Source of the DNA: Myrica gale
Lineage: Eukaryota > Streptophyta > Magnoliopsida > Fagales > Myricaceae
DNA length: 64,000 nucleotides
Direction of reading: 5' to 3'
NCBI GenBank assembly: GCA_963930655.1
Contig: OZ005611.1
Coordinates: forward strand, 8,997,501 to 9,061,500
The notes below the pieces were generated by a model. The model saw nothing but the letters and a program-made list of their open reading frames with translations. It was not told where the DNA came from and did not search any database. The first letter of the stretch is position 1. Each line of letters starts with the position of its first letter. Below, piece by piece: positions 22,501 to 34,800 of the stretch. Both the position numbers and the translations under genes were made by a program.

Positions 22501-25222
22501 CTACTTTCACTAACAGATAGAGTGGTAAACGAACAAACACCAATTATGTTTTCTTGAAGCTGAATGACTGTATTTTTTTTCTATGTTCCTTGCAGTTCCC
22601 CAGTTGCCGCTTGTTGTGCCCCATAGATGTATTCTAAATTGCCATGCAAATTCCTTCTGTCAGTAGTTTGGTATTCATTGTGTCGATAATCATAGTTTGG
22701 TATTTTCTAAGCCTGGCTATATTACTGTTAGCTTTTAGGTTGTTTATTGACTAATATTCCCACATTGTGATACTGATGTAGAAACTTCTCCATTTCAGGC
22801 TACAGAAGAAGATTCATACTTCTCATTTCTTCCTTTGGCACATGTGTATGATCAGACAATGGAGAGCTATTGCATCTACAGAGGTTCCTCAATAGGATTT
22901 TGGCGAGGCGTAAGATTAAGATGCATTTCCTGCAATGAGTTTTTTCTGTCTTTTTTGATTCATTGAATTTTGAACTCACCCAATTTCGTTTGTTTTTTCT
23001 TGCTTTAAATTTTCAGGACATCAGGTTTCTGATGGAGGACATCCAGGAACTGAAGCCAACTATATTTTGTGGAGTGCCTAGAGTTTATGATCGTATATAT
23101 GCTGGTACGCGTACATTATATTAACTGTAGATATAGGTATGCATAATTTGTCATTCTAATTTCTAAACACTGGCTTTGAATTTTCTCTTGAAGGTGTGCA
23201 AAATAAGATTTCGTCCGGAGGTGCACTGTGGAAGACATTGTTCCAATATGCTTATAACTTGTATGTAAACTATAAACATTTCTTTACTTTACTTTGCTTC
23301 CCAACTGCCTGGCTAATAGAAAATCCATTAATTGACAGCAAGCTGGGAAATCTGGTGAAGGGTCTGTCACAAGACAAAGCAGCACCTCTGTTGGACAGGC
23401 TCATTTTTGATAAGGTCAGTACATCCTTCCCCTTTTTTAATCGAAACAATATATGCTTTGCACCTGATTATATGTTAATCATTGTAGATTAAACAAGGAT
23501 TAGGGGGACGAGTTCGTATAATGTTATCAGGGGCTGCACCTTTGCCTAGGCATGTGGAGGAGTTTTTGAGGGTCACGTGTTCAACTATATCTCAAGGATA
23601 TGGTATGTCATATGAACTGTTTTGGGTATAGTCGATGTTCATGGGATATATCAACGCTTCTGACTCTTAAGTTACATAATCTTTGTTATTGTAACATCAT
23701 GCACTATAAAGGTTCATAGACAGGACTTTACAGATCCTTCAAGAACCTATTCATTTACCTTTAGAAGCATCATTTGGGGATTCAACATCATCTATGAAAT
23801 CGATATAAATGCAAATGATACCTTAAATCCTAGGGCTTTTTTTATGTCCTTCCAAACAAAGTACAGTGTTATCATTATTTGCCATTTTTTTCTGGACTTG
23901 TTTCTATAATTTCCTAATCTTTGTTCACGATAGGTCTCACTGAAAGCTGTGCTGGATGTTTTACATCCGTTGCAAATGTATTCAGCATGGTGGGAACTGT
24001 TGGAGTCCCCATCACAACCATGGAAGCCAGGCTTGAATCTGTTCCAGAAATGGGATATGATGCACTTTCTAGTGTGCCACGTGGAGAGATCTGCCTAAGG
24101 GGAAACACTTTGTTCTCCGGTTACCACAAGCGGCAAGATTTAACTGAAGATGTTCTTGTTGATGGGTGGTTTCATACAGGTAAAACTCTGCAAATACTAT
24201 GCAGGGACAAACTGACATGGGAAATTACATTATAATGATGTAACTATTTTACCTGCTATGAGACAGAAACAAGCTTTATGCCAAGAGTGGATAGGAATTT
24301 TAATGGGGCATAATTTTGAGGAAATTGCAGGTGACATTGGAGAATGGCAGCCGGATGGAGCGATGAAAATCATTGATAGGAAAAAATATATATTTAAGCT
24401 GTCTCAAGGGGAATATGTGGCTGTAGAGAACATTGAAAACACATACTTGCGATGCCATCTCATAGCATCGGTATGTTGCTGGCGTCCACTATGGTGCCCA
24501 CTGCCTTAGAATCTATATAAGAATATGCCGAGTCCTGTTCCTAAGTTGAACTGCATACTTCCATTTTAGTTCACACGAATTTTGAAGTATCTCTAGAATC
24601 CAGCAAGTGCCATGAACTTCTTCTGTTGACAGATTTGGGTCTATGGGAACAGTTTTGAGTCATTTCTTGTAGCTGTTGTGGTCCCTGACAAGAAAGCACT
24701 GGAGGATTGGGCTGCAAACCATCATGTGACCGGTGATTTTAGTTCATTGTGCGAAAACCTGAAGGCCAAGAAATTCATCTTGGATGAGCTTAATAAAATT
24801 GGTCACAAACACCAAGTATGTACATTTGTTTCGGTAGGTTATTGCTAATTCCATGCAGGGTTATGTTTTCCTCATCTGACTTGAAATATATTCCTATAGC
24901 TTCGAGGTTTTGAGATGTTAAAAGCAGTTCATTTGGAACCAAATCCCTTTGACATGGAGAGGGATCTGATAACACCAACATTCAAATTGAAGAGACCACA
25001 ATTGCTCAAACTCTACAAGGTATGCCTTTTGCTCTCTCTTTCTATCAGAAATTACTTCGTAAAAAGAGGCCCTTGTTATATCATTCATATTCTTTCTTAT
25101 CAGCCTGCCATGAAAGTGGGAGGATCGGAGCATGTGGCCCTTTCATATAAAACGTTTACGGATGTTATCTGCAGGAAACTGTTGATCAATTGTACAGTGA
25201 AGCCAAGGGAATCAGGGTGTGA
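19574..25222 (+). CDS. LACS: long-chain acyl-CoA synthetase, LACS1-5 clade (LACS4-like), 19 exons
   Basis: Nineteen exons join to 659 residues: 19574-19722, 20432-20495, 20630-20719, 20823-20879, 21006-21054, 21243-21319, 22028-22067, 22160-22254, 22360-22524, 22799-22909, 23017-23104, 23194-23260, 23339-23414, 23488-23602, 23934-24179, 24331-24470, 24633-24815, 24900-25019, 25175-25222. All introns are GT-AG. The enzyme activates long-chain fatty acids with ATP and CoA. Seen: the AMP-binding motif [11 protein letters not shown] (residues 227-237), the linker [21 protein letters not shown], and the C-terminal GWFHTGDIGEW and [20 protein letters not shown]. The N-terminus ([19 protein letters not shown]) lacks a peroxisomal or plastid signal, which fits the ER/cytosolic LACS1-5 group. 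Intermediate motifs look closest to LACS4 from memory. Exon number and length are normal for the family, so the gene appears intact. Confidence 0.93.
20211..20284 (-). tRNA. trnI-AAU: tRNA-Ile (AAU), antisense in LACS intron 1
   Basis: The 74-nt reverse complement folds as a cloverleaf. The 7-bp acceptor stem GGCCTAT/ATGGGCC includes one G-U pair and the discriminator is A. The D-arm is GCTCAGTTGGTTAGAGC, the anticodon loop CTAATAA has anticodon AAU, and the T-arm is GCAGG-TTCGGGA-CCTGC. It has no intron and needs CCA addition. Downstream on the minus strand (about 20201-20204) a TTTT run can terminate RNA polymerase III. Plant tRNA-Ile genes normally read TTCGAGA in the T-loop. Here position 58, nearly always A, is G, which weakens box B and removes the m1A58 site, so the gene may be weak or decaying. 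Confidence 0.92.
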
Positions 25223-26785
25223 AAGCTGGATTAGGGGAGCTACAACCTGGAATCCGGATATTGCCAAATTTGTTGCAGTTCCCCAAAAGTTCGTTTATTT
25301 TCCTGTTTTATCTTGTCCAAAAACTCGACAAGAGTTCAGATCTATTACTAAAAGTCACTTGCTGATACTTTGTCCATGTTTGTTTATAAATAAAAAATTG
25401 TTTAAAATATCCTATTTTGAGGAATAATCCGTGTCGCTTTCCTTTATCTTTTTTTTTTTTTTGTATTTTGAAGAAACAAGAGATGCTCTCAAGGAAGAAA
25501 AGCAGAAATGACTTATCTAAATCCTATTAGCATCAGAAAATCCTGGAAAACAGACCCACGTTAAACTCTGGCAGGAAAACCAAACATCTTTGAATCCCAT
25601 TTGCAGATCACTGTTTCTCAACGATATTAAGCAAACGATCACCTCAATACATCTCACAAAGAAGAGATTGTAAGGAAGAAGTGAACCATAAACTCGTAAA
25701 ATCAAAGAAATTTTTTTGGAGAAAATATATTTTTCACCCACGAATTAAAATATGTTTCACACTCTGCACCCTAAATTATCACATTTGAGAGATTGCATCA
25801 ACAAACTACTCATCCCTAACACATTATACTCTATCTATTTTTTCCATCAAAATTGAATGAAAATTGAAAAAAAAATTGTACAAAATATCGATTATGCTCT
25901 TAAAAAAATGTCAATTTTTATCCAATTTGATGAAGGGTGCAATGTCCTAGGATTGGTATGATGAGTGCAATGTATCAAAAGTAGTAGTTTATAGTACTAA
26001 GTACAAAACATTGTCCTGGATGAAAAATATATTTTTTTCAATTTTTTATCTTTATTTTTTTAAAAACGAGAACTGTATACTGAGCCGACTTTGACGAACA
26101 AAATCCACTTTGAACCAAATTGCCCATCAACCAAAGAATCTGAGCGTACAAAAGCAGACACACTCACGAAACAGCAGATCTTGTAGACCGATCAACAATT
26201 GTCCAAAAACCTACGCTGCAGATTTCATATAATTGGAAGAACGAGGAAAGGGTGGAAAATTTTGCATCGAAAGTTCATCTGTAAATACGTAAAGATCCTG
26301 AAATAGTAGCAAGCTTGCATATGCAACATATAAATACAGGCGGAGTTAGAACTATAGTTGTAACAAACCTGATTTTGAAAAGTGCTTGGATCCCAAGAAA
26401 ATGAAAGGATAACACAGCTAAATTCGAGGTTTAGCCTATCAGCTCGCCGACTCGCTCTCTTCTTGATCCGTTTTTATTCGGCCTCGTACAGACTCATTTC
26501 TGCACCTCTTGTGGCCGAAAAAAGAAAAATAGACAAGTTGCGGTGTAACAAGTGTTCCATTCTAGAGGAACTCAAAGTATCAAGTGATGTTGTACCTCCC
26601 ATTCGATCATCTAATTTTACTCGGAAAACTATGCAAACCCTTCTATGAGTTCGACCACATGAGACAATTTTTCCATCCAAAACGATACAAACTCAAATGG
26701 TATCTATCTGAGTAACAATAAATGGTATTGAATTTGAAGATATTAATAAACTGATTATTCAAAGAAGATAGTGTTGGCGTGAGTT
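25223..26785. other. LACS 3' region and intergenic DNA
   Basis: The LACS 3' untranslated region should occupy the first few hundred bases. Apart from the MITE-like sequence at 25719-26042, no gene or repeat was recognised. The open frame at 26382-26648 has no family features. Confidence 0.45.
25719..26042. mobile_element. MITE-like inverted-repeat element
   Basis: The outer ends are inverted copies of about 25 bp: GAAAATATATTTTTCACCCA at left, and in reverse GAAAAAAATATATTTTTCATCCA at right apart from small differences. The inner text (TTTCACACTCTGCACCCTAA and, in reverse, CATTGCACCCTTC) shows weaker symmetry. A target duplication could not be fixed because the flanks are T-runs. It resembles non-autonomous Mutator-type MITEs. 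Confidence 0.4.
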
Positions 26786-28309
26786 GTCATATGTAGGGTT
26801 GTGCATAACCGGTGTTGGTGCCCGTTATGGCCTCCATCGGCACCGTCACCGCTATGGGCGGTTCTATTAGGGACCCCGGTCTAGGCCACAATAACAACGC
26901 CAACTCCCGCCAAGCGATCCACTCCAACACCACAATCGATCCTCCCGAATCGTTTCAATTAATACACGAGCGTTGCAAATAGGATCTAACACACACAAAA
27001 TGGAGAACACTCGAACTGATATTATTGAAGAACGAAGAACGTGGTCAAGGGTTAATTAGCCCAAAGACCACAAGAACAAAGAACAATCCCGATCAAGGGT
27101 TAATTAGCCCAAGAACGGGTACCCAAACTAGGTTATTAGCCTAGAGTGAATCCCAAGTGACAATGTTATTAGCCTTGAAACCGACTTAGCATATACGTGT
27201 TTATGCTTGGCCAAATTCCAACCCAAAAGCTCTCTGGCTCTCTAAGATTTTACTCTTCTGAATGAATCTCCAATGCTCCTAAGGGTGTTTATATAGACAT
27301 CCTTATGAGCTTACAAACCCTAATTGACTCAATCACAATAAATTCAAAATCAAATCAAACTAAATCAAATCCCTTTAATCAAGGCGATTTGATATTACAT
27401 GCCTAACATAACAAGAACATAAAAGAAAGGAATCTTCTAGAGTTTAGAAAAGGATCCCTAAATCTAGAAGATATGATTTATTCAATCATAATACAAAATA
27501 AAATTAATCTCTAAGATACCTCCCTGATTGTTGGGATCTTGCCGTCGTCCACCGCCGTCCACGGTGGCGCCGCCGCCACTTGCACCACCATGGGTGGTGA
27601 TGCTCCTCCGGGTCCCTGGCCCGTCCTCTTCCATTCCCCACCTAGCACCGGTAGGGGTGGTGGTGCTCCGCCACTGGTGGTGGCTGCCGGTGGTGGTCAT
27701 CCTGTGTCATGACACTCCTTTGTCTGCTGGCCTGCTGTGGCTGCATGGCTTGGTTGGTGGCCAAGGACTTGTTGTGGCGCTGTGCCATGGCAAGGCCATG
27801 TGCTGTCATGGCATGCCTGCGGCCGGCCGGCTGGCATGCCAGGCATGGGCGTTGGTGAGGCGCCATGCCTTGTCAGGGGCGCCTAGCTTGCGCGCGCGCG
27901 TACTGGTGCCATGACATGGCTGCAATGTTGTTACTGCGCGCGCTGTGAGCGTGTCATGAGTGCCCATGTGTGTCCTTGACGCCTCATCTCGGCACATATG
28001 CTCCCACGCATGGCTTTTGCCGCCCAAGTCATTACGGGGGATCCTTTCAAGTTCTCCAAAAACGGGAACCGTCCCCGCCACAATCACCAAAAATTCAAGG
28101 AAAAAATTACAAATTGCATCGATCTAAACAAAATCTCACAAAAATTGAAACGAACCGCACAAATCGCAAGATTTCAACAAAGATCAAATTGCAGATTCCA
28201 AGCCAAACCAAACCAAATCAAAACACAAATTTCAAATCGCAAGAAACTAGAATTTTTTTTCCAAAAATACAACAAAATAATCAATACTATATTATCAAAT
28301 CGCAATGAA

Positions 28310-28330
28310 AGGGAGAGAGAGAGAGAGAGT
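28310..28330. repeat. GA microsatellite
   Basis: A short run of GA dinucleotides inside the hAT element. Confidence 0.8.
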
Positions 28331-28515
28331 TGCATATTGTTGTGGTCTTGTGGAACGGGCGAAGCGGCGGCTTCGCTGAGCGACTGAGAGAAGAAGAAAT
28401 GATGAAAAAGAAAATGGGGAGTGAGAAAGGGGGAAATGACGAAGAGGGATAGGGGGAGTGGGAGAAGAAGAAATGACAGAGAGGGGTTAGGGACGTAGGG
28501 TTAAGAAGGAAAAAT

Positions 28516-28558
28516 CGAAACGACGTCGTTTCTCATTAATAAGAAACGACGTCATTTC
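28516..28558. repeat. nested palindrome in hAT subterminal region
   Basis: GAAACGACGTCGTTTC is itself a perfect palindrome. It is followed after CTCATTAATAA by GAAACGACGTCATTTC, so the two copies can also pair with each other. It lies about 180 bp inside the right end of the hAT element and may be a transposase-binding cluster or a strong hairpin. Confidence 0.8.
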
Positions 28559-28745
28559 ATATATATGTAAAAAATGGTGAAAGCGGTGAAACCGCCCAGC
28601 TGGAGCGGTTTCAACTCTACCTGGAAAATCCACGTTATTTGGAGATTTTGCTCACCGGCACCGGTGCCACTTGGCGTTGGTGCACAGTACACGGTGCCGA
28701 TTAACCGGCCCACCGCCGGTACCGGTGCACAACCCTAGTCATATG

Positions 28746-29299
28746 AGAATACCTTGACATGAGTTTTCATATGAGAATATAGTAGAGGAATTATAGGAGA
28801 CTGGAGATATTCTTTCTTTTCCAGTTACAGGAACAAATTTGTATAGCTTAGACTAGAATCGTTTTGTTTCCTATATTAATACTGAGTCTGTTTGTAAAGT
28901 TAACGAAAAATATATTGAAATTACATTTTGACACGATATCAGGGTCAGGTTCCCTTCCTTGGTTTTGTACCCACCTCAAACCTTAAGTTTTTTCACCCCT
29001 TATTCTCATATTTTTCAGAGTTGGCAGAATTTGAAAAGTTCGAGGAGCTTCAGATAGATTTGTGTTTCGAAGGCATGTTTTGCAATAGTTTTTTGGAGAT
29101 TAATGTTGGGGAATTCGATATTGTATTATGTTGGGAGATATTCATCGACATTGGAAATATCGGATGTGTTAATGTAAATTTTAGGACTCGGATTGATATT
29201 TTTTGGTCTTTTTACGGTTTATGAATATTTTGATGAGGCTGTACAAAATTAGTTTTTAAATATGAAAATCTATCGTATGGAGTTTGGGCCCGAGGCATT
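28746..29299. other. spacer between hAT element and CYP74 remnant
   Basis: No gene is recognised. The short frame at 28928-29224 is AT-rich and without motifs. The CYP74 sequence stops abruptly near 29300, and nothing in this spacer resembles its missing 3' half. Confidence 0.5.
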
Positions 29300-30172
29300 A
29301 CATTATCTCTCTTAATCCCGAAAGTATTTGCTGCTTCATCCAAATCCGACCCTGCAGACTCGTGAAAAGCATTGTAAAGCTTCTTGTAGATGGATTTGAC
29401 TAAAATTGCCGGTAATGGAAATGTATGTAACAGTAAATCTTCAAGGAAGTTTACCACTTCGGTAACCCTAGGGTTATCAATGGCGCAAGCTGAAGAAACA
29501 ACCATCCATCAAAGAGTTTAGGTCCGTCCGATCCGAGTTTGGTATCGGAAGGGTTTCGATCACAGAAGAACTTAAACACGAAGTTGAAGGACATGCTGTC
29601 ACTGAGGGTGTTGAAATTTGCTTTGCCAGCTTTGCCGGACAATTCATCTTCAAGGTTGACGAAAAGCTCGGACAAGCAGTTCCGGAAAAGCGGATGAACT
29701 TATCGTGTCGTGCTGCAAGAAGGGAGAAAAACCAACGCTTGAGAGCGGCGTGGTTGGGTTCAGATGGATCGAGACATGCACAAGAACGGTAGCCGCCGGT
29801 TAAGGCTGTGGAAGGCATGTACGTGCCATCAAGAACATTTCGCTTCTCAACTTTCGATGTATCAAAGAGGATGGGAAAGCTAACAGCATCAAGGAGGGTT
29901 ATGACTTTAGGTTTTGAGGCCATGAAGGGCCCCTGCGGCATATTGGTTCGGAAGACGGTGGATTGGTACTGTTTCATTCGGGCTCGAAAGAAGCTTTCCC
30001 TGCCTTGGTTGTAGAAGTAGTCAAGGCGATCTCTGATCGCGCCAAGAAAGGGTAGTCCATAGTTGCCAGGGATGGGCTTTAATGGGAGTGGTGAGTGGGG
30101 AGATGAGGAACTAGATTTTGAAGTTTGGGAATAGATAATTTGTTGGTGCAACGATATTATAGGCAACATCAA
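29300..30172 (-). pseudogene. CYP74: truncated CYP74 cytochrome P450 (allene oxide synthase / hydroperoxide lyase family)
   Basis: Minus-strand text follows the N-terminal 290 or so residues of a CYP74 enzyme: PLPLKPIPGNYGLPFLGAIR, DRLDYFYNQGRESFFRARMK, DAVSFPILFDTSKVEKRNVL, DGTYMPSTALTGGYRSCA, then in other frames NCLSELFVNLEDELSGKAGK and LLLHTFPLPAILVKSIYKKL. CYP74 enzymes rearrange fatty-acid hydroperoxides without O2 or a reductase. Two frame changes are visible, one near 29690 (one base lost before FRNC) and one near 29465. Homology ends after GIKRD, so the I-helix and the heme-binding Cys region are absent. There is no plastid transit peptide, which would suit a 9-lipoxygenase-pathway CYP74C/D type, but the first 35 residues are not diagnostic. 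It cannot encode an active enzyme. Confidence 0.85.
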
Positions 30173-31801
30173 TTTGCTGTTATATTATGGTACGTAGCAG
30201 CGAACAATATACAAGGAGTTTTCCTGATCGGGTCTTAGGGCATTTACTGAGACATTTAGTGCAGGGAAGAAATTGGGTCCAAGTGGATATATATATATAT
30301 ATAGGCTCCTTGTCGTAGTGTGAATTCCTCTCCACACGTAGAGTCGTAGACTGTTCCTAGTTCGTACCCCTCGTTGATCAAGACAAAGACCCGCACTTTT
30401 ATAACTCTGTATTTTGTTTTACCTACAAAAAGAAAAAAAAGGGAAAGAAAGATATATAGGCTAGCTCCTTGTCATTGCTTTTGCCTGGATGACACGTTAT
30501 GAAGAGTTGGCTAGTGGCAAAGCCTTATAGAAGGAAATTAGAAAATAAGCAGCCTGGATAAAGAGTTTGCTGTTGTTTTCCCACGTTTCGTTTTTGGTGT
30601 GGCTGCTGAGGATTGAGGTGGTCTAGTCCACCATCACCATGTGCATGGTTGTAGAAGCAGCAGGGGCAGTCGCCTATGATGGCGAAGAACAGTCAGCACA
30701 GGGATTCCCCTCGCGGTAGCTAGCGGTGGGCTATTGGTTTCTACATATTAATTGCTGCGATGGGTTTTAAATTGTTAATTCTGTCGAAGAAGACGAGACC
30801 ATCGATCTGTGGTTGCAGCGAACAGGATGGCATGATTCCGGCCGGAAACGTTCATCTGCCATAGAAATAAGACCATCGATCTGTAGTATATTTAGATCTA
30901 TATATAGCTGCCCATTAGTATTATTGAACTACTAATTAATACACTTCGTTTAATATTGAACTACTAATTAACAACTAATAAATCAGGTAGCAGACCAGAT
31001 AGATAAATAAATAAATAAATAAAACAAAAGGAGAAATTACAAATTATAATCTGAAATTTATTTTTAACTGTCAGTGCACTCTAAAAATAGAAATACAATC
31101 TAAAAAAAAAGGGGCAAAGCGGCTTTTATTTTCTTTATTTTTTTCAGATAGATAAATGAACGGTACCATGATTATTTACAATTCCCTACACCCACAAGAC
31201 CCTCTCTAATCCGTATTAGAATGACATTTCGAGGAGTTCCATGAATCAAGACCACAAAGGAGACTATGGGAGCGATCAGGGACAGAGTTAGAGGGCCGAC
31301 GGGTTTTCTCTTTTAGTAAAAAAATAATAATTTTCTTGTATATTTTTTCATTTTGACCCTTCCAAATTTTATTTTTATGTAACTGCCCCATAACATTCGC
31401 CGCTGGCGATAAAGGACCGATATCCCTCATCCATTAGAGATAAGAGGGTTCTGTAAGGAGCACACGTTGGAAAGACCCAAGGAAAGCACAAGAGGGCTGC
31501 TTGGGCTTTTGCCCGTTGTAGGGTCATCAATGCAGCCTGTTTGGTCATGTTCAAGTAGTTGACCAGTAAATATTATGTATTCTTCATAGAGATCGATCTT
31601 TTCTTTCGTGCAGTCTTTTGAGGGATAGGATTTGACGGACTGAAAAAGAATGTTGTTGGTCCATTCAATGGTGTTGTTAAGGACCTCGCTAATCATTATA
31701 AGAGCTTCGCCTGGAGATTCATTAAGAAAGAAACATCAAAGCTCTGAAAAAGATCCATTATTTCAGATGCCAAGACTGCTTGCCCATCAGGTTAATACAG
31801 C
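30173..31801. other. intergenic between CYP74 remnant and PAC2
   Basis: A TA dinucleotide run (30286-30302) lies about 120 bp upstream of the CYP74 start on its strand and may include the old TATA box. A TAAA run lies near 31005-31022. The right part is the PAC2 3' region and an unrecognised open frame at 31427-31696. Confidence 0.5.
31427..31696 (-). other. unrecognised open frame just downstream of PAC2
   Basis: A minus-strand frame of 89 residues (MISEVLNNTIEWTNNILFQS at its start, then KEKIDLYEEYIIFTGQLLEH) has coding-like composition and lies about 105 bp beyond the PAC2 stop on the same strand. A neighbouring frame just upstream (about 31705-31795) reads MDLFQSFDVSFLMNLQ. The two together look like the remnant of an exon from an unknown gene. 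I do not recognise a family and would not call it functional. Confidence 0.25.
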
Positions 31802-34800
31802 CTAAAAGATAGACATATCTGGGGGTGGTCCATACACAGTCTTCCACGAAAATGGAACGAGCCATTTTTCATCACCTGAAGGGACAATAGCACAAATAAT
31901 ACAAATTAGTATAACTACTTGCCTATGTAGGGGAAAAAAAGTATAACTACTTGCCCACAGACACCTATATTTTCTGAGTGAAAATATTCTTAACTAACGA
32001 ACATAGTATCAAACTTTTTGAAATATTTTTAAGCCTTTTAAATAACATCTTCAGTATTAAAACAGTTGAATGCCTACCAATCAGAAACAACAATCTGCAG
32101 AAAATTATTTCCATGTGAAATGGGAAAAGACTAATAACAGGAGTGAAAACCAATACAGAGAATGAATACGTACGAATTGCATTCCACCTTTGAGAAAACA
32201 AGATCATGGTGCAAAACAATCAATGGTAAATATCGAAGGTTAATTCATTTAACAGCTTAAACTTCTGAAGACCTAGCAGTTTTGGTTTGATTAGTCAGGC
32301 TATGCCATATTAACTCGTGAATAGGAGGCATAGTAATCCCTTATGGATGACATTCCTCCTTACGTACGGCATAACAAGCTTCAAGTTGTTTTAACACACC
32401 CTAGTCTACCATCCACAAAAGGCGAAGCATATGCCCCACATTCGTAAACTGACAGTCACACGAAGGGCTTAATACTATGGGGGTGGGAGAAGACATACCA
32501 TGGAAATTACTGGGACTCAGCCCAAGAAGTTTACTTGCTTCCTCAGCCAAATGGAAAGCATCCGGTATGTTGTCCCCGTCTGAGCAGTAGCATAATAAGC
32601 AGGTGACCTTCAAACCTTTGGCCTGGTCAGCAAATCAAAATCTCATGTTAGTCATGCTCACCTTGGTCTTCCAAACTGAATAGCTGCTATAACGATTGGT
32701 ATAATCTAGATCCTATTTCTACCTCATATATCTTTCAGAGGAAGAGGCAGGGGATACCTAGAGAGAAAGAGGCAGACAGATAAAAGAGAGGACAGGAGAG
32801 AATAGCTACAATTTTTGTCCTCAAACCAAAGTGTTCAAAAGAGTGGGATGTCAGGCATAACAGATCACCATGATTGGAATTTACATCCAACTGCTGTATT
32901 ACACAACTAAAACTATGTGTTGCATGTTTATTTGCTTGGCATGCAATGATGACAAGCTTACAGAGTAAAGCATAGCAAAGCAGTAGCTTTTTCTTTAATC
33001 CTGGGAAAGGCAGGTGTTGTAGTTATTATCAATCCACGAACTCTATTGGAATAAAACTGTTGGTTGACTTTTTTCATGCGTTATATCCACCCATAAAATG
33101 GCGTGTGCATGAGAGTGAGTGAGAGAGAGAGAGAGTGCTATGAAAATCATCATAATATGGCATTCATAACACTAACCAAGAGAAAGAAAGTACCGTATAA
33201 AAACTCCACAAAAGCAGTCCAGAGCTTGAAGCAAACAAAGAAAAAAGGGAAATAGAAAGAGACTAATGAAGTTACAATGACATGAACAAAGTGAATCTAT
33301 GAATGCGCCATTACATTTTTTCTACGAGTTTAATGACCCAGATAGGCCCCTTGGCAAGTTACATCCTTCTAAAGGAATTTAGGATTTTGGATATTTCCCA
33401 TGAGTAATTTGACTATTACAACTAACACGAGTAAGCAATAGAGCACTCATCACTTTGAAAATATACGGTATAGATGAAAAGGCCACAAAGCATAACATCC
33501 ATATCTCTCCTTTTCTTTTCTGGCCAAAGATTTAATTTGCATGCTAGGTTGTAGTTTACTAATCATACTTGCAAAATCAATACCTTAAAACAAGCAAACA
33601 GAACAGCAAAGGGCAAGCTCGGACAGTAATCTTCTTCTTCTAAATCATCTTCCAAAGGCAAGTCGTCTCCCTGGTTGGCATTTCCTTCAGCAAAAGTGCT
33701 TAGATACTTCCAACTCCTCTGGGCAGGGTCATATTCCTGCAGTCTTTTCCACCCAAGCTGCTCACAGTAATCATCTGTTCCATCGGCATTCATGCTAGAC
33801 AAGTAGTATATCTGCGAACCACTGATGGAGCAAAGGATAGATCAATACATTCCGCAGAATTGGCATAGGCAACTGAAAATAGTGGGTCTAGATGGTTTCT
33901 TCAAAGAGCACCATTGAACCAAGGTAGAACAATACTGCATCAGCGTGTAAGACTTACTTTACAACGTTTCTTACAAAAAAAGTTTCATCTTAGTCTCAAT
34001 CATGTTTTGATCCCAAGCTTCTTGACAGACCAGACATAATACACAATTTTATTCAAAATGCTGTGTCATGCTAATGAACCAATGTTTGTCAAACAAGCAG
34101 ATTTGTGAAATCTTATTTGCAAAATTCAACTCTGAGAAATGACAATGAAATAAGACTGTCAAAGAAAAGCAGAAGGCCTGAATATTCTTCCAAACCATAG
34201 TGCTTGCCATGAAGAAATAAAAGGGTAGCTGAAAACATTTTGCAAGAGGAACATAAGGGCTAAAAGGATGGTATCAAGAGAGAGACAGGGGAGATTAAGG
34301 AAGGCTATTGATCCCCCCACACAAAAGTAAAAAGTACATAGGAAGAAACGGAGGTCACTCGTTTCATTAGTTATTTAATACAAGAACACATAAAACTGGT
34401 TCTATGTGCGTACAACAAAATCTAAAAGCAAACACATTGGAGTTGCCTTGGCACCCAGGTGAAATATTTCATCTGAATATCATAGCTTAAAATGATTACC
34501 ACGATCTAACTAAAAGCCGTGAACTGATCTGTACCTGGACGTATCAATATTTCGCCACCTCCCAAAATCTAAGCCAGAGAGCACAACAACATGCTTCTTT
34601 CCACTAGCAGCAGCAAAATCAGCTAAGTTCTTTGCGAATTCAACCATCCTTCCCTGTTTGAATGATCAATTTGGAACTTAATATTCTCCATCAAGATTGA
34701 GTATCACTAGGAATATACACGATGCAAAAGCATCAAGAGCGCAGATATGGAAAAAATCAAGAAAGAAGAATAAACCAGTCTCCCAACATCCCCTGTCTAT

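Larger units (their letters stand above)
26794..28737. mobile_element. non-autonomous hAT element, 1944 bp, probably composite
   Basis: The 12-bp terminal inverted repeats are perfect (TAGGGTTGTGCA), flanked by a perfect 8-bp duplication GTCATATG (26786-26793 and 28738-28745), the hAT signature. Subterminal DNA at both ends is rich in ACCGGT/CACCGG words, as is usual for transposase binding. No transposase is coded. The middle, roughly 26870-28040, differs in character. It has an AT-rich part with two copies of AAGGGTTAATTAGCCCA and a TATA-like GTTTATATAG, and a GC-rich part (27530-27960) full of GGCATG and GCGCGC. It may be an insertion of another element, for example a solo LTR on the minus strand, but no duplication around it was found. 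Confidence 0.88.

Noticed and set aside
27528-27914. 128-residue plus frame in the hAT core
   Set aside because: It is GC-rich with dinucleotide bias (GGCATG, GCGCGC) and has no motif. It lies inside a transposon.
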